Shown: in pieces, positions 17,330-24,386 of the stretch
Position numbering within the stretch: position 1 is the stretch's first letter
How the letters are laid out: each line of letters starts with the position of its first letter
Origin: Savagea serpentis
Lineage (GTDB): Bacteria > Bacillota > Bacilli > Bacillales_A > Planococcaceae
Direction of reading: 5' to 3'
Assembly (NCBI RefSeq): GCF_015351395.1
Contig: NZ_JADKPV010000001.1
Location: 930,001-994,000 of the forward strand
Length of the DNA: 64,000 nt
Translations under genes and position numbers: made by a program
Notes under the pieces: generated by a model
The model's input: the letters and a program-made list of their open reading frames with translations, nothing else
Told to the model about the DNA's origin: nothing
Database searches by the model: none

Positions 17330-18226
17330 TTAATCACGGTATTTTTTCATGTAAGATAAATGGTGTTTCGCATTCGGGTCGTCAAGGATGAGGGACGCAT
17401 GCAAAATGGTACCGCGCACCGCCACTTGCATCATATGCTCATTCCCTGGATTGACGAAGTTGTACGTCGCCCCTCCTGGATACTCATCGACGTAAATCGC
17501 ACCGTTATGAGAAGCGATAAATCGTTCTAACAACTCTTCTTTCATCGGTGATTCAAAGGCGATTCCGTATGCTTTGTCGCCGTCTGACTCAAAAGTTAAC
17601 ACCCCTTCATCAAACGTCACTTGATACATCGGAAACGTTTCATACCCTGCGGACATTCCACCGTCTGCTGTTTTCACGACGTGTGGATATTTTTGTTGGA
17701 TGGACTCAAACGAATCGCCAAATGCGACATCAGCGATACGCATCGTACCGTCCGCGTTGGAATAAAGCGGATCTTCTTTCATCGCTTCTTCTAATTGTTC
17801 CTCATACTGCGCAACTTTCGCCTCTTCTCCTTTAGCGACGTCGCCTCGAATCGATTCGAGAACAGAAGCAGCTTCTTCATAAGCCCCTTCTGCGATGAGT
17901 GCGTCAATATTCGACCAAGCCGCATGCAAGCTTTGTTTCTGCTCTTCTATTTTTTTCATTTGAATTTCAAATGCAGCTTGCACGGAACCATCTGCTTCAC
18001 TCATCTTGTCACGTAATGCTTGCAAAGCGACCACTGCTTGTTCAGGCGACTGTTCTTCAATTTTCTTTAACTCTTTCGCCCACTCCGCTTCCTCTCCTTT
18101 TAACTGTTCACTTGCCGTCTTCCAGTCCCCTTGTTCGATCGCTTGTAAGCCTTCTTCTGAACTCGCTCCAGAACAAGCCGTCAACAAAAAAACAACGCTC
18201 ATCATTGCGAGTACTCGTTTCACCAC
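17330..18226 (-). CDS. Lipoprotein with helical repeat region
   Basis: About 298 residues. Signal peptide KRVLAMMSVVFLLTAC with lipobox LTAC; start at GTG 18226 or 18223, 7-10 nt after GAGGAG. Residues 20-165 are helical and charged, with TPR-like units (GLQAIEQGDWKTASEQL, EGAYEEAASVLESIRG). The C-terminal half is a separate globular domain (VAFGDSFESIQQKYP, GYETFPMYQVTFDEG). Similar N-terminal organisation occurs in two other lipoproteins of the window (38841 and 48302). The upstream region is the TnpB element boundary, so its promoter may have been altered by the insertion. Function unknown. Confidence 0.78.
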   Translation of the reverse strand: MVKRVLAMMSVVFLLTACSGASSEEGLQAIEQGDWKTASEQLKGEEAEWAKELKKIEEQSPEQAVVALQALRDKMSEADGSVQAAFEIQMKKIEEQKQSLHAAWSNIDALIAEGAYEEAASVLESIRGDVAKGEEAKVAQYEEQLEEAMKEDPLYSNADGTMRIADVAFGDSFESIQQKYPHVVKTADGGMSAGYETFPMYQVTFDEGVLTFESDGDKAYGIAFESPMKEELLERFIASHNGAIYVDEYPGGATYNFVNPGNEHMMQVAVRGTILHASLILDDPNAKHHLSYMKKYRD

Positions 18227-18271
18227 CGGTCCGCTCCTCTCCTCTATTTTATTTTGTATACATACCATACC

Positions 18272-18400
18272 TTGGACTACCACTAGGCTAAAGCCGTCGT
18301 GGATTCCTAAGTACAGAGCTCTAACGAACTCTAATTGATTAGGCGATCCCCGTAGTCCCTACGGTTAGAAGTCTTTCGGCTTCTTTTTTGAGATTAATAC
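18272..18400 (-). ncRNA. Predicted omega RNA (reRNA) scaffold of TnpB
   Basis: In IS605-type elements the TnpB guide RNA comes from the 3' end of tnpB and the right element end. Here this is the tnpB end plus the hairpin-rich stretch ending in CCACGACGGCTTTAGCC and GTGG. The guide would start at the element border near 18271 and read into the flanking DNA toward the lipoprotein gene. Limits are inferred by analogy. Confidence 0.45.
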
Positions 18401-19490
18401 TTGCGTTAATATCTCGATCGTGATGTGTATGACATGACGGACATGTCCATTCACGAAGATTGAGATTTTTAACGTCTTTGTTTTGGTGTCCGCAATTTGA
18501 ACACAATTGAGAGCTGGCAAACGTTTTAGATACCGTAACAACTTGTTTGCCATACCATTTCGCTTTATATTCCAACATCGTTCTAAATTGATACCATGAA
18601 ACCTCACTAATTGCCTTAGATAATTTACGATTCTTTAGCATATTGGATACGTGCAAATCTTCTATTCCGATCACATCGTGGTTTTTGATGATTTCAGTAG
18701 AGATTTTTTGCAAGTAATCTGTTCGTGCATTGATGATCTTCTCATGTATTCTTGCGACTTTCCGTCTTTGTTTTTGATAGTTTTTAGCTTCGCTTACTTT
18801 ACATCTTCGTTTTATTACTAATTGCCGCCTTCTTGATAGAATACGCTGTTCTTTCGCTAATTTTTCTTCTAGCTTACGAAACCATTTGGGATTACTAAAT
18901 ACTTCACCGTTCGAAAGTATAGCAAAGTCTTTCAGACCAACATCTACACCTATGGAAGAATTGGTTTTTGGTAATTTATCTACATTAGTTTCAACAAGTA
19001 TAGATACAAAGTATTTTCCGCTTGAGTTGCGTCTGATTGTAGCGTTTAAAATACGCCCTTCTACCTCGCGACTTTTAGCGAACTTTACTAAGCCTAGTTT
19101 AGGTAATTTAATCTTATTCCCTACAACAGCGATGTTCCCGTTCGTATGTTTTGTAACATACGACTGAACTCTATTCTTTTTAGATTTAAAGCGAGGTGCT
19201 TTATTTTGTTTCTTGAAAAATCTACTATATGCGTCAGCAAGATTTTTAAGAGAAGATTGTAAAGCGATACTGTCTACTTCTTTTAGCCATTCTAATTCTT
19301 TCTTTAATTGTGTTAATTGGGAAGAGCAAGTCGTATAGGTCAACCCTTTACCTGTTTCTTCATACGCATCCTTCCATTTAGCTAAAAAGTAATTATACAC
19401 AAAACGATAACAACCGATTGTTTTAGCGATTAAGACTTCTTGTTTTTTGTTAGGATAGATACGAAACTTATACGCTTTATGAATGAACAT
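18339..19490 (-). CDS. tnpB: RNA-guided endonuclease TnpB, IS200/IS605 family
   Basis: A 383-residue full-length TnpB. An N-terminal HTH/REC-WED part ([14 protein letters not shown]) precedes a RuvC nuclease with all three acidic residues: Asp183 in GVDVG, Glu277 in IGIEDLH, Asp360 in HHDRDINAS. The zinc finger CSNCGH (C330, C333) and CPSCH (C350, C353) is intact. The protein should therefore be active with its omega RNA. ATG at 19490 has AGGAGG upstream. It is divergent from an RHH gene that may control it. It lies directly upstream of a lipoprotein gene on the same strand. Confidence 0.93.
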   Translation of the reverse strand: MFIHKAYKFRIYPNKKQEVLIAKTIGCYRFVYNYFLAKWKDAYEETGKGLTYTTCSSQLTQLKKELEWLKEVDSIALQSSLKNLADAYSRFFKKQNKAPRFKSKKNRVQSYVTKHTNGNIAVVGNKIKLPKLGLVKFAKSREVEGRILNATIRRNSSGKYFVSILVETNVDKLPKTNSSIGVDVGLKDFAILSNGEVFSNPKWFRKLEEKLAKEQRILSRRRQLVIKRRCKVSEAKNYQKQRRKVARIHEKIINARTDYLQKISTEIIKNHDVIGIEDLHVSNMLKNRKLSKAISEVSWYQFRTMLEYKAKWYGKQVVTVSKTFASSQLCSNCGHQNKDVKNLNLREWTCPSCHTHHDRDINASINLKKEAERLLTVGTTGIA

Positions 19491-19513
19491 TGATTTTCAC
19501 CTCCTTTTTTAAA

Positions 19514-19561
19514 ATATACTAAAAATATATATAAATTTAGTAAGTATATCAACAATATACT
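19514..19561. promoter_or_regulatory. Divergent control region with repeated ATATACT motifs
   Basis: Between tnpB and the RHH gene, AGTATAT (19543-19549) and ATATACT (19555-19561) form a perfect inverted repeat with a 5-bp gap. A further ATATACT lies at 19514-19520 and ACTAAA/TTTAGT pair across the middle. Repeats of this type suit an RHH dimer; assignment is inference. Confidence 0.45.
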
Positions 19562-19579
19562 CGAAAGGTGGTGAGGTGA

Positions 19580-19717
19580 TTGGAACGTGTACCAAAACTA
19601 ATTAAGTTCCCTGTCGATTTAGTCGTACGAATCGAGGAATATAGGGAACAACACCAGATCCGAACTTTTTCAGGCACTGTCTACGAACTAATCAGGAAAG
19701 GTCTAGAAAAACAATGA
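19580..19717 (+). CDS. Ribbon-helix-helix (CopG-like) small DNA-binding protein
   Basis: A 45-residue protein starting at TTG 19580 (first codon read as Met), sequence ERVPKLIKFPVDLVVRIEEY then REQHQIRTFSGTVYELIRKG and LEKQ. The layout of strand (KLIKFPVDL), helix A (VVRIEEYREQ) and helix B (FSGTVYELIRKGLEK) is that of CopG/Arc-type RHH proteins. AGGTGG lies 7 nt before the start, and a stop codon just upstream fixes it. Its TGA overlaps the tnpA start (ATGA), so it belongs to the element. It is a likely repressor of the divergent tnpB and of itself. Confidence 0.7.
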   Translation: MERVPKLIKFPVDLVVRIEEYREQHQIRTFSGTVYELIRKGLEKQ

Positions 19718-19993
19718 AATACGTTTCTGAAAATCATAGTAAGCATTTCATTATGTGTCATTTCATGCTACTCTCCTAAGTGGAGTATTCTTGAAATAGT
19801 TAGGTTGTTAAAACAACTCACGACTTATAGAATCTGGCAAAAACATAGTGAGTACCTTTCTCGACATTTTTGGAAGGAACGAACCTTCTGAAGTGATGGA
19901 TATTTCTCATGTAGCATTGGAAATGCTAGCAAAGAGACTATTCAACAGTACATTCAAACACAAGGTAGTCAGGGCTTACATCCCCTAGCCTAA
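19714..19993 (+). pseudogene. tnpA: Degenerate IS200/IS605 transposase TnpA
   Basis: The N-terminal remnant (ATG 19714) reads MKYVSENHSKHFIMCHFMLL and hits a stop at 19777. From 19781, in another frame, comes the C-terminal part: WSILEIVRLLKQLTTYRIW, then LSRHFWKERTF, a TGA at 19889-19891 where Trp is expected, and SDGYFSCSIG with ETIQQYIQTQG. These are standard TnpA end motifs. The middle, including the HUH motif, is deleted. The gene is therefore broken by an internal deletion, a frameshift and a nonsense codon. The C-terminal region containing the catalytic Tyr no longer encodes a working enzyme. Confidence 0.85.
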
Positions 19994-20035
19994 AGGCATA
20001 GGGGTTTTACGCCCAACCCCATAAAAAAACAACGC

Positions 20036-20075
20036 AAATAACCTCTACCCGACTATCTCGAGTAGAGGTTATTTT
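20036..20075. terminator. Hairpin terminator between the IS element and the CRISPR array
   Basis: AATAACCTCTAC (20037-20048) pairs perfectly with GTAGAGGTTATT (20062-20073); T4 follows on the plus strand. It lies at the trailer end of the array and could stop array transcription from the minus strand. Confidence 0.6.
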
Positions 20076-20099
20076 ACGGTTGGCTCAGTGCTTTGTTCT

Positions 20100-20401
20100 A
20101 TTTTAATCTACTCCCTCTTAGCAGAGGGAGACAAACATAATATAGGTATCTCTATTATCTATGATATTTCAATCCACTCCCCCTAAGCAGAGGGAGACAC
20201 GGTCGTTTAAAGAGTACAGTGGAGCATCTAACATTTCAATCCACTCCCCCTAAGCAGAGGGAGACTTGTATTTGGGAGTGCAACATATTTTACGATTTGT
20301 ATTTCAATCCACTCCCCCTAAGCAGAGGGAGACTGTACTTGTCACTCAAAGCGCCTGATAAAACGATTATTTCAATCCACTCCCCCTAAGCAGAGGGAGA
20401 C
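20100..20401 (-). CRISPR. CRISPR array, 5 repeats and 4 spacers, type I-C-like repeat
   Basis: 33-bp repeats at 20369-20401, 20301-20333, 20233-20265 and 20166-20198 are identical. The one at 20100-20132 has four changes. Read on the minus strand the repeat starts GTCTCCCTCTGC and ends GTGGATTGAAAT, with an internal CTCCCTCTGC/GCAGAGGGAG-type palindrome, as in type I-C repeats (GTCGC...GTGGATTGAAAC). Spacers are 35, 35, 34 and 33 bp. The degenerate repeat at the left end marks the old (distal) end, so the leader should be right of 20401. No cas gene is in the window. Confidence 0.95.
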
Positions 20402-20588
20402 TGCGAGGGGTTGTGTTTGAATCCCTCAATTACTACATATTGTGCCTCATTTCCCTTTTTCTTGCAAGTGCTTGCTTACACTTCACTAACAGTTCATAAA
20501 GCACACTGTTTTCTTTGCGAAGGTCCCGGGGTTTTCATGGGCACTTCGGGTTCGCAAATTGGCTTGTCTTTTCGAACAGTCCTTCTCT
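20402..20588 (-). promoter_or_regulatory. Presumed CRISPR leader region
   Basis: A non-coding stretch next to the leader-proximal repeat. It contains pyrimidine-rich runs on the plus strand (A/G-rich when read in the array direction), and no credible gene. Assignment comes from array polarity; no clear promoter could be picked out. Confidence 0.4.
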
Positions 20589-20659
20589 TTACTTTTTCAT
20601 TTCATCGTTTTTCTTTTTAAACACCGTGTCGAAAATCGATTGGATTTGGTCGGGGGGAT
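20589..20659 (-). pseudogene. Fragment matching the 3' end of the GTPase gene at 30703-31818
   Basis: On the minus strand it reads PDQIQSIFDTVFKKKNDEMKK and a TAA stop. The intact gene ends SPDQIQSIFDTVFKKKNDESKK (22 residues, stop). Differences are mostly at third codon positions. Similarity ends abruptly upstream of this segment, so only about 70 bp of the gene end is present, in the same orientation as the intact gene 10 kb away. Confidence 0.75.
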
Positions 20660-20716
20660 GTGAAATGGTTAAAGAAAAATATAAAAACAGTCCCGTTCGA
20701 TCGTCTTTTCATACTT

Positions 20717-22870
20717 TCATTTAAGCAGTTTCTTCTCGATTTCATCATTAACTGCACGAACAAACAGTTCTAGACGGTGGCCGAAGTAAAGTTGCAGGAA
20801 GATGTTTTGTTCCCATTGTTGTTTCAGCCACTGTACTTCTTCACGGCGCGATAATTCGTGAGTCATAATGTGCTCGACGTAGCGTTCGATATTCGTTTCT
20901 TCCCGCTGTTCGAAAGTGTAGAAATTCGGAATCTGTTCCGTCATCGCATAATATTGGATGAGCGCGCGAATGTCGCGGGTTTCGTATGCCGGGATGTAAG
21001 AAGCTTCTTGGAAATATAAACGTTCCGCTTCTCGCGTTAAAGCGGTTAATCGTTCGTCGCTTAACCGCTCTTCTCGTAAGTCTCGAGAGACGAGTTTAGG
21101 CAACCCTTGCATCAGTTTCGCATAACTTTCGGCTGTACTTTCAAAAATAATAATTTCTCTATGTTCCGTAACCTCTCCCTCTTCTGTCGGAACAAGCAAT
21201 TCAAATAAATATAATCCGAGTGGAATCGACTTTTGGAAAGGGATTTCTTTCAGCCAGCCGTCGCGATCCGTTGAAAGTTGTTCGACATAGGCACGGATCA
21301 TTTTCGTCGAAAGCAATTCAGTGACGAGTCGTTCTTGACGCGGATCTCGCCCATTTTGAACATCTTCACCTACGAGCAAATGACGCGGGTTTTCCCAGGC
21401 GATCGCATTAGACCAATCGTCGATAAAGCTGACGATATACGCATGACGCGTCCCACCTGCCCGCTCTCCACGCAAAGCGCGTCCGAGCATTTGTGTCATC
21501 AATATTTTACTCGTCGTCGGTCGTGTTAAAAAGACCGTTTGGACATTAGGTAAATCTGTCCCCTCTGTCAACATATTTACATTGATGAGCACAGGAAATT
21601 CTCCGCGCTTAAATGCTACGATATGTCGGCGCCTTGCTTCTTGCGACGTATCGATACGCAATGTGTCATCGGTGACGCTCGAAATAATTGCCTCAGCGTG
21701 AATCCCTGATAAACGGAATGTTTCACGAAGGGCGATTGCATGAACCCGATTCATCGCAAAAACGAGCGTCTGCCCGTACGCTGCTTCATGTTCCTTGTAA
21801 TGTTGAGTGATCAGTTCATTTCGCTGATGATTGTCCGTTAATTGACGTGATACGTGTTGCGGTAGTTTATCTAACGCTTGAATTTGGTGGATGTCACACT
21901 CTTTCCAATCCGTCTCGACGATGTAATTCGTTTCCACATCGATGAGGTGAGGCTCGGCTAAAATTCCTTTTGTAATGAGTTGGGTTAAGTCGATTTTATA
22001 AACGATATCATCGTGAAAAATAGCACGCATCGACCCGACTTCTTCCTCCGCCGTACGAAAAGGAGTTGCCGTTAGCCCGAGCAAGGTCACCGATACGACA
22101 GCTTCTAAACTTTCCAACAGTTCACGATATGTTCTCGTTGGCGCATGATGCGCTTCATCAATGATGACGAATAACTCTTCATCATTAGCGAGCCACTGTT
22201 GCAAAACCGCTTCTTGACGATACAAACTATCTTTACTCGCGATGATGACATCGTCTGTCATTTCAATTGCTCGCGCGCGTTCATGGACGCCGGATATGAC
22301 ACGACAGTGATAGGTCTCGCGCTCTGGGATCAGCTCTTCATAGGAGACATTCAAAAAGGCGTGATGCGCTTGGTCAAGCAATTCATGTCGATGAGCGAGC
22401 CACAGCACTTTTTTCCCTTCTGCGATGCTCCGCTTCGCAAGAAAACGTGCCGCGGTCGCCGTCTTTCCCCCACCTGTCGGCAAGACAAGCAAGCTTGAAA
22501 AATGACGTTTTTGTTCATATAAGCAGTCTAAATGATGAAGAGCCTCTTCTTGATGAGGGTACGGTCGCTGTGGTGTGAATCCACTTTGAACAGTGATTTG
22601 TGTCGCCCGCTTCGCTTCTAATGTGTGCATCTGTGCTTTTTTCTCTACTTGAAAATGAATCGCTTTTTCAAGGGAGACAGTGGCGATCGTTTCGCCTGGA
22701 TTGACGTAATGTAACTCGTATACTTCCATCATTTCATGCCACCGTGTCACGAACGCTTCCGTACGACGTTTCGTTCTACATTGGCGCAAAATCGTCCTCA
22801 CCTTCACTTGAGTTTGGCCGTTTAGATTTTGCTCCGCTCTCTCTTTTAATTTTTCTACATACTGTCGCAT
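20717..22870 (-). CDS. SF2 DEAD/DEAH-box helicase (type III restriction Res/UvrB-like)
   Basis: A 717-residue protein. An N-terminal region of about 100 residues precedes a complete two-lobe SF2 motor: LPTGGGKT (130-137, motif I), a VIIDEAHHA motif II, LTATPF motif III, and MLTEGTDLPNVQ and QMLGRALRG motifs V/VI. A C-terminal region of about 220 residues is unrecognised. AAGGAG is 8 nt from ATG 22870. It is a single gene between two GTPase-gene fossils and next to the CRISPR array. Similar solo helicases occur in defence islands, but no partner nuclease or methylase is adjacent. Role unproven. Confidence 0.85.
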   Translation of the reverse strand: MRQYVEKLKERAEQNLNGQTQVKVRTILRQCRTKRRTEAFVTRWHEMMEVYELHYVNPGETIATVSLEKAIHFQVEKKAQMHTLEAKRATQITVQSGFTPQRPYPHQEEALHHLDCLYEQKRHFSSLLVLPTGGGKTATAARFLAKRSIAEGKKVLWLAHRHELLDQAHHAFLNVSYEELIPERETYHCRVISGVHERARAIEMTDDVIIASKDSLYRQEAVLQQWLANDEELFVIIDEAHHAPTRTYRELLESLEAVVSVTLLGLTATPFRTAEEEVGSMRAIFHDDIVYKIDLTQLITKGILAEPHLIDVETNYIVETDWKECDIHQIQALDKLPQHVSRQLTDNHQRNELITQHYKEHEAAYGQTLVFAMNRVHAIALRETFRLSGIHAEAIISSVTDDTLRIDTSQEARRRHIVAFKRGEFPVLINVNMLTEGTDLPNVQTVFLTRPTTSKILMTQMLGRALRGERAGGTRHAYIVSFIDDWSNAIAWENPRHLLVGEDVQNGRDPRQERLVTELLSTKMIRAYVEQLSTDRDGWLKEIPFQKSIPLGLYLFELLVPTEEGEVTEHREIIIFESTAESYAKLMQGLPKLVSRDLREERLSDERLTALTREAERLYFQEASYIPAYETRDIRALIQYYAMTEQIPNFYTFEQREETNIERYVEHIMTHELSRREEVQWLKQQWEQNIFLQLYFGHRLELFVRAVNDEIEKKLLK

Positions 22871-23203
22871 ACCCGTCGCTCCTTTTCTTTACTCCCCTCA
22901 ATTATCTCAAAACCCTCTTTTTTGTAAAGTGCTTCTCTTTCGAAATACCGTGTTGAAGACAAATTAGATATGACGAAAATTATATTTCATTTCATTAAAT
23001 TTTAATTTTTAAATTGTTTTGAATTTGCTCCCCCGCTCTTTTAAGTTCTCTAGATACAATTCCATATCTACCATTTCATTTCTTCACTTTATTCAATTAT
23101 CTCAGATGTTTATTTTCTAGAAATTCCGAAAAGCTCTATAACTTTTTTGTGTTTTTATGTTACTTTATGTTTACTTATGATAAAGTTTGTGTTAAATTGT
23201 TAG
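22871..23203. other. Intergenic region upstream of the AT-rich operon
   Basis: About 330 bp of markedly AT-rich DNA without a credible gene. It holds a short stretch (22937-22969) resembling the GTPase gene end and, near its right end, weak promoter-like boxes (TTTACT near 23171 and TTAAAT near 23193) just before the cre site. Nothing else was seen. Confidence 0.5.
22937..22969 (-). pseudogene. Possible second, more eroded copy of the GTPase gene 3' end
   Basis: In 33 bp the minus strand matches the intact gene end at 24 positions and in the same codon phase: I-stop-F-V-F-N-T-V-F-R-K against I-Q-S-I-F-D-T-V-F-K-K. It lies at the other side of the helicase gene. The match is short, so chance similarity cannot be excluded. 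Confidence 0.3.
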
Positions 23204-23217
23204 TGAAAACGATTACA
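23204..23217 (+). promoter_or_regulatory. cre site (CcpA binding), catabolite control of the operon
   Basis: TGAAAACGATTACA fits the consensus TGWNANCGNTNWCA at every fixed position. It sits 14 bp upstream of the GTG start, overlapping the leader of the first gene, a position giving repression by CcpA in Bacilli. Confidence 0.75.
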
Positions 23218-23231
23218 AAGGGGTGTTATAT

Positions 23232-24308
23232 GTGAAAAGAAGTTTTATTTTTATGTTTATTGTTTCTTTAATTTTAGTTTTAACAGCTTGTGGGAATGGT
23301 GGAAAAGACGCTACTCCTAAAGAGAAAGTTGAAGGCGTACCTGATGAAGTTCAAGGTGATATTCAAGTAGCTGTCATTCGAAATTTACCATCAGACGATC
23401 ACACAAAACAATTTTTAGATGGGGCACGTAAAGAAGGAGAAGCGTTAGGTTTCAAAGTAGATACCTTCATTTCGGATGGAGATGACGCTAAGTTCCAAGA
23501 TCTAGTAAAACAAGCAATTCAAAAGAAATATACAGGCTTAATTATTTCACATGGAAAAGAAGGTTATTCACAGGAGTTAATTCAACCAGCACTAGACGCT
23601 GGAATTAAAGTCGTTACATTTGACACTGTAGCTGACAATGAAGGACTAACTGCCACTGTTCAAAATGATCAAGAATTAGCAAGATTAAGTTTAGAAGAAA
23701 TTGTAGCTTTGAGTAAGAATAATGAACCTGTTAAAGTCTTAAAATTATGGTTTGGAGGAATTCCACCATTAGATACTCGAGAACAAATTTACAAACAATA
23801 TGAATCTGAAGGTAAAATTCAAACTATTGAAACTATTGGACCTTCGAATATGCAAGATATACAGGGAGACATCTCTTCAAGTGTAAGCTCGATTCTAAGT
23901 AAATATCCTGAAGGTACTATTGATGCGATTTGGGCATCATGGGATGAACTAGCTAAAGGTGGATACAACGCTTTAAAAGATAATAAAAGAACAGATATCC
24001 CATTAATTTCTATTGATATATCAAACCAAGATATTAACTTAATGAACGAAAAAGAGAGCACTTGGCTATCAACAGCAGCTGTTGATCCCAACTTAATCGG
24101 AACGATGAATATGCGTCTATTAGCTAAAAAAATTGCAAATGAAGATACACCAAGTGAGTATCAACTAGAGCCTAAACTCATTAAACAATCAGATTTAAAA
24201 GAGGATACTAATATGACAAATCTACATGAAGTTGTGGATGGATGGGGAGTTTCAGATGATTTCATTGAAAATTGGATGTCGAAGTTAAAAGAAGTTTATT
24301 CGAAATAA
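23232..24308 (+). CDS. Sugar ABC transporter substrate-binding lipoprotein
   Basis: A 358-residue periplasmic-binding-protein type I (RbsB-like) lipoprotein: signal peptide with lipobox LTAC, then IQVAVIRNLPSDDHTKQFLDGARKEGE and the ligand-domain strands GLIISHGKEGY, GIKVVTFDT and DAIWASWDELAKGG (shown in parts). GTG 23232 is 7 nt after AAAGGGG. It is the first gene of a seven-gene operon with an RbsA-type ATPase, an RbsC-type permease and 5-deoxypentose enzymes. Methylthioribose, 5-deoxyribose or a related nucleoside-derived sugar is therefore the expected ligand (inference). Base composition is clearly lower in GC than neighbouring regions. Confidence 0.9.
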   Translation: MKRSFIFMFIVSLILVLTACGNGGKDATPKEKVEGVPDEVQGDIQVAVIRNLPSDDHTKQFLDGARKEGEALGFKVDTFISDGDDAKFQDLVKQAIQKKYTGLIISHGKEGYSQELIQPALDAGIKVVTFDTVADNEGLTATVQNDQELARLSLEEIVALSKNNEPVKVLKLWFGGIPPLDTREQIYKQYESEGKIQTIETIGPSNMQDIQGDISSSVSSILSKYPEGTIDAIWASWDELAKGGYNALKDNKRTDIPLISIDISNQDINLMNEKESTWLSTAAVDPNLIGTMNMRLLAKKIANEDTPSEYQLEPKLIKQSDLKEDTNMTNLHEVVDGWGVSDDFIENWMSKLKEVYSK

Positions 24309-24319
24309 TTCAAAATAAT

Positions 24320-24349
24320 CGTGCACATTGAGATATCTCTGTGTGCACG
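24320..24349 (+). other. Intergenic hairpin after the binding-protein gene
   Basis: CGTGCAC (24320-24326) pairs with GTGCACG (24343-24349), extended by A-T and flanking pairs. No T run follows, so it more likely protects the binding-protein mRNA end or attenuates partially, a common arrangement in ABC operons. Confidence 0.5.
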
Positions 24350-24386
24350 TCCTTTCGAAATATAAAATTAAAGTTGGTGATAAGTA

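Larger units (their letters stand above)
18272..20015. mobile_element. IS605-like element with divergent tnpB and decayed tnpA
   Basis: The element carries tnpB on the minus strand and RHH plus a tnpA remnant on the plus strand. Its subterminal hairpins both contain a GGC-TAAA-GCC core. The tnpB-side hairpin is CCAC..GTGG at 18280-18302; the tnpA-side hairpin is CCCCTA..TAGGGG at 19982-20004. Absence of terminal inverted repeats and target duplications fits the HUH-type IS200/IS605 family. The right-end boundary near 18272 rests on the family's end sequence pattern; the left boundary is approximate. With tnpA broken, it cannot move without help. Confidence 0.8.

Noticed and set aside
18339-19490. 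TnpB as a Cas12-type effector for the adjacent CRISPR array
   Set aside because: At 383 residues with IS605 ends it is a standard TnpB; the repeat type belongs to class 1 type I-C systems, which use Cascade and Cas3.
20411-20724. Two plus-strand open frames of about 69 codons right of the CRISPR array
   Set aside because: No ribosome site, low-complexity Phe/Ser-rich products, and they lie opposite the GTPase-gene fossil; treated as non-coding leader.
23171-23198. SigA promoter TTTACT/TTAAAT for the AT-rich operon
   Set aside because: Both boxes match poorly and the whole area is AT-rich, so several equally weak choices exist; only the cre site is reported.
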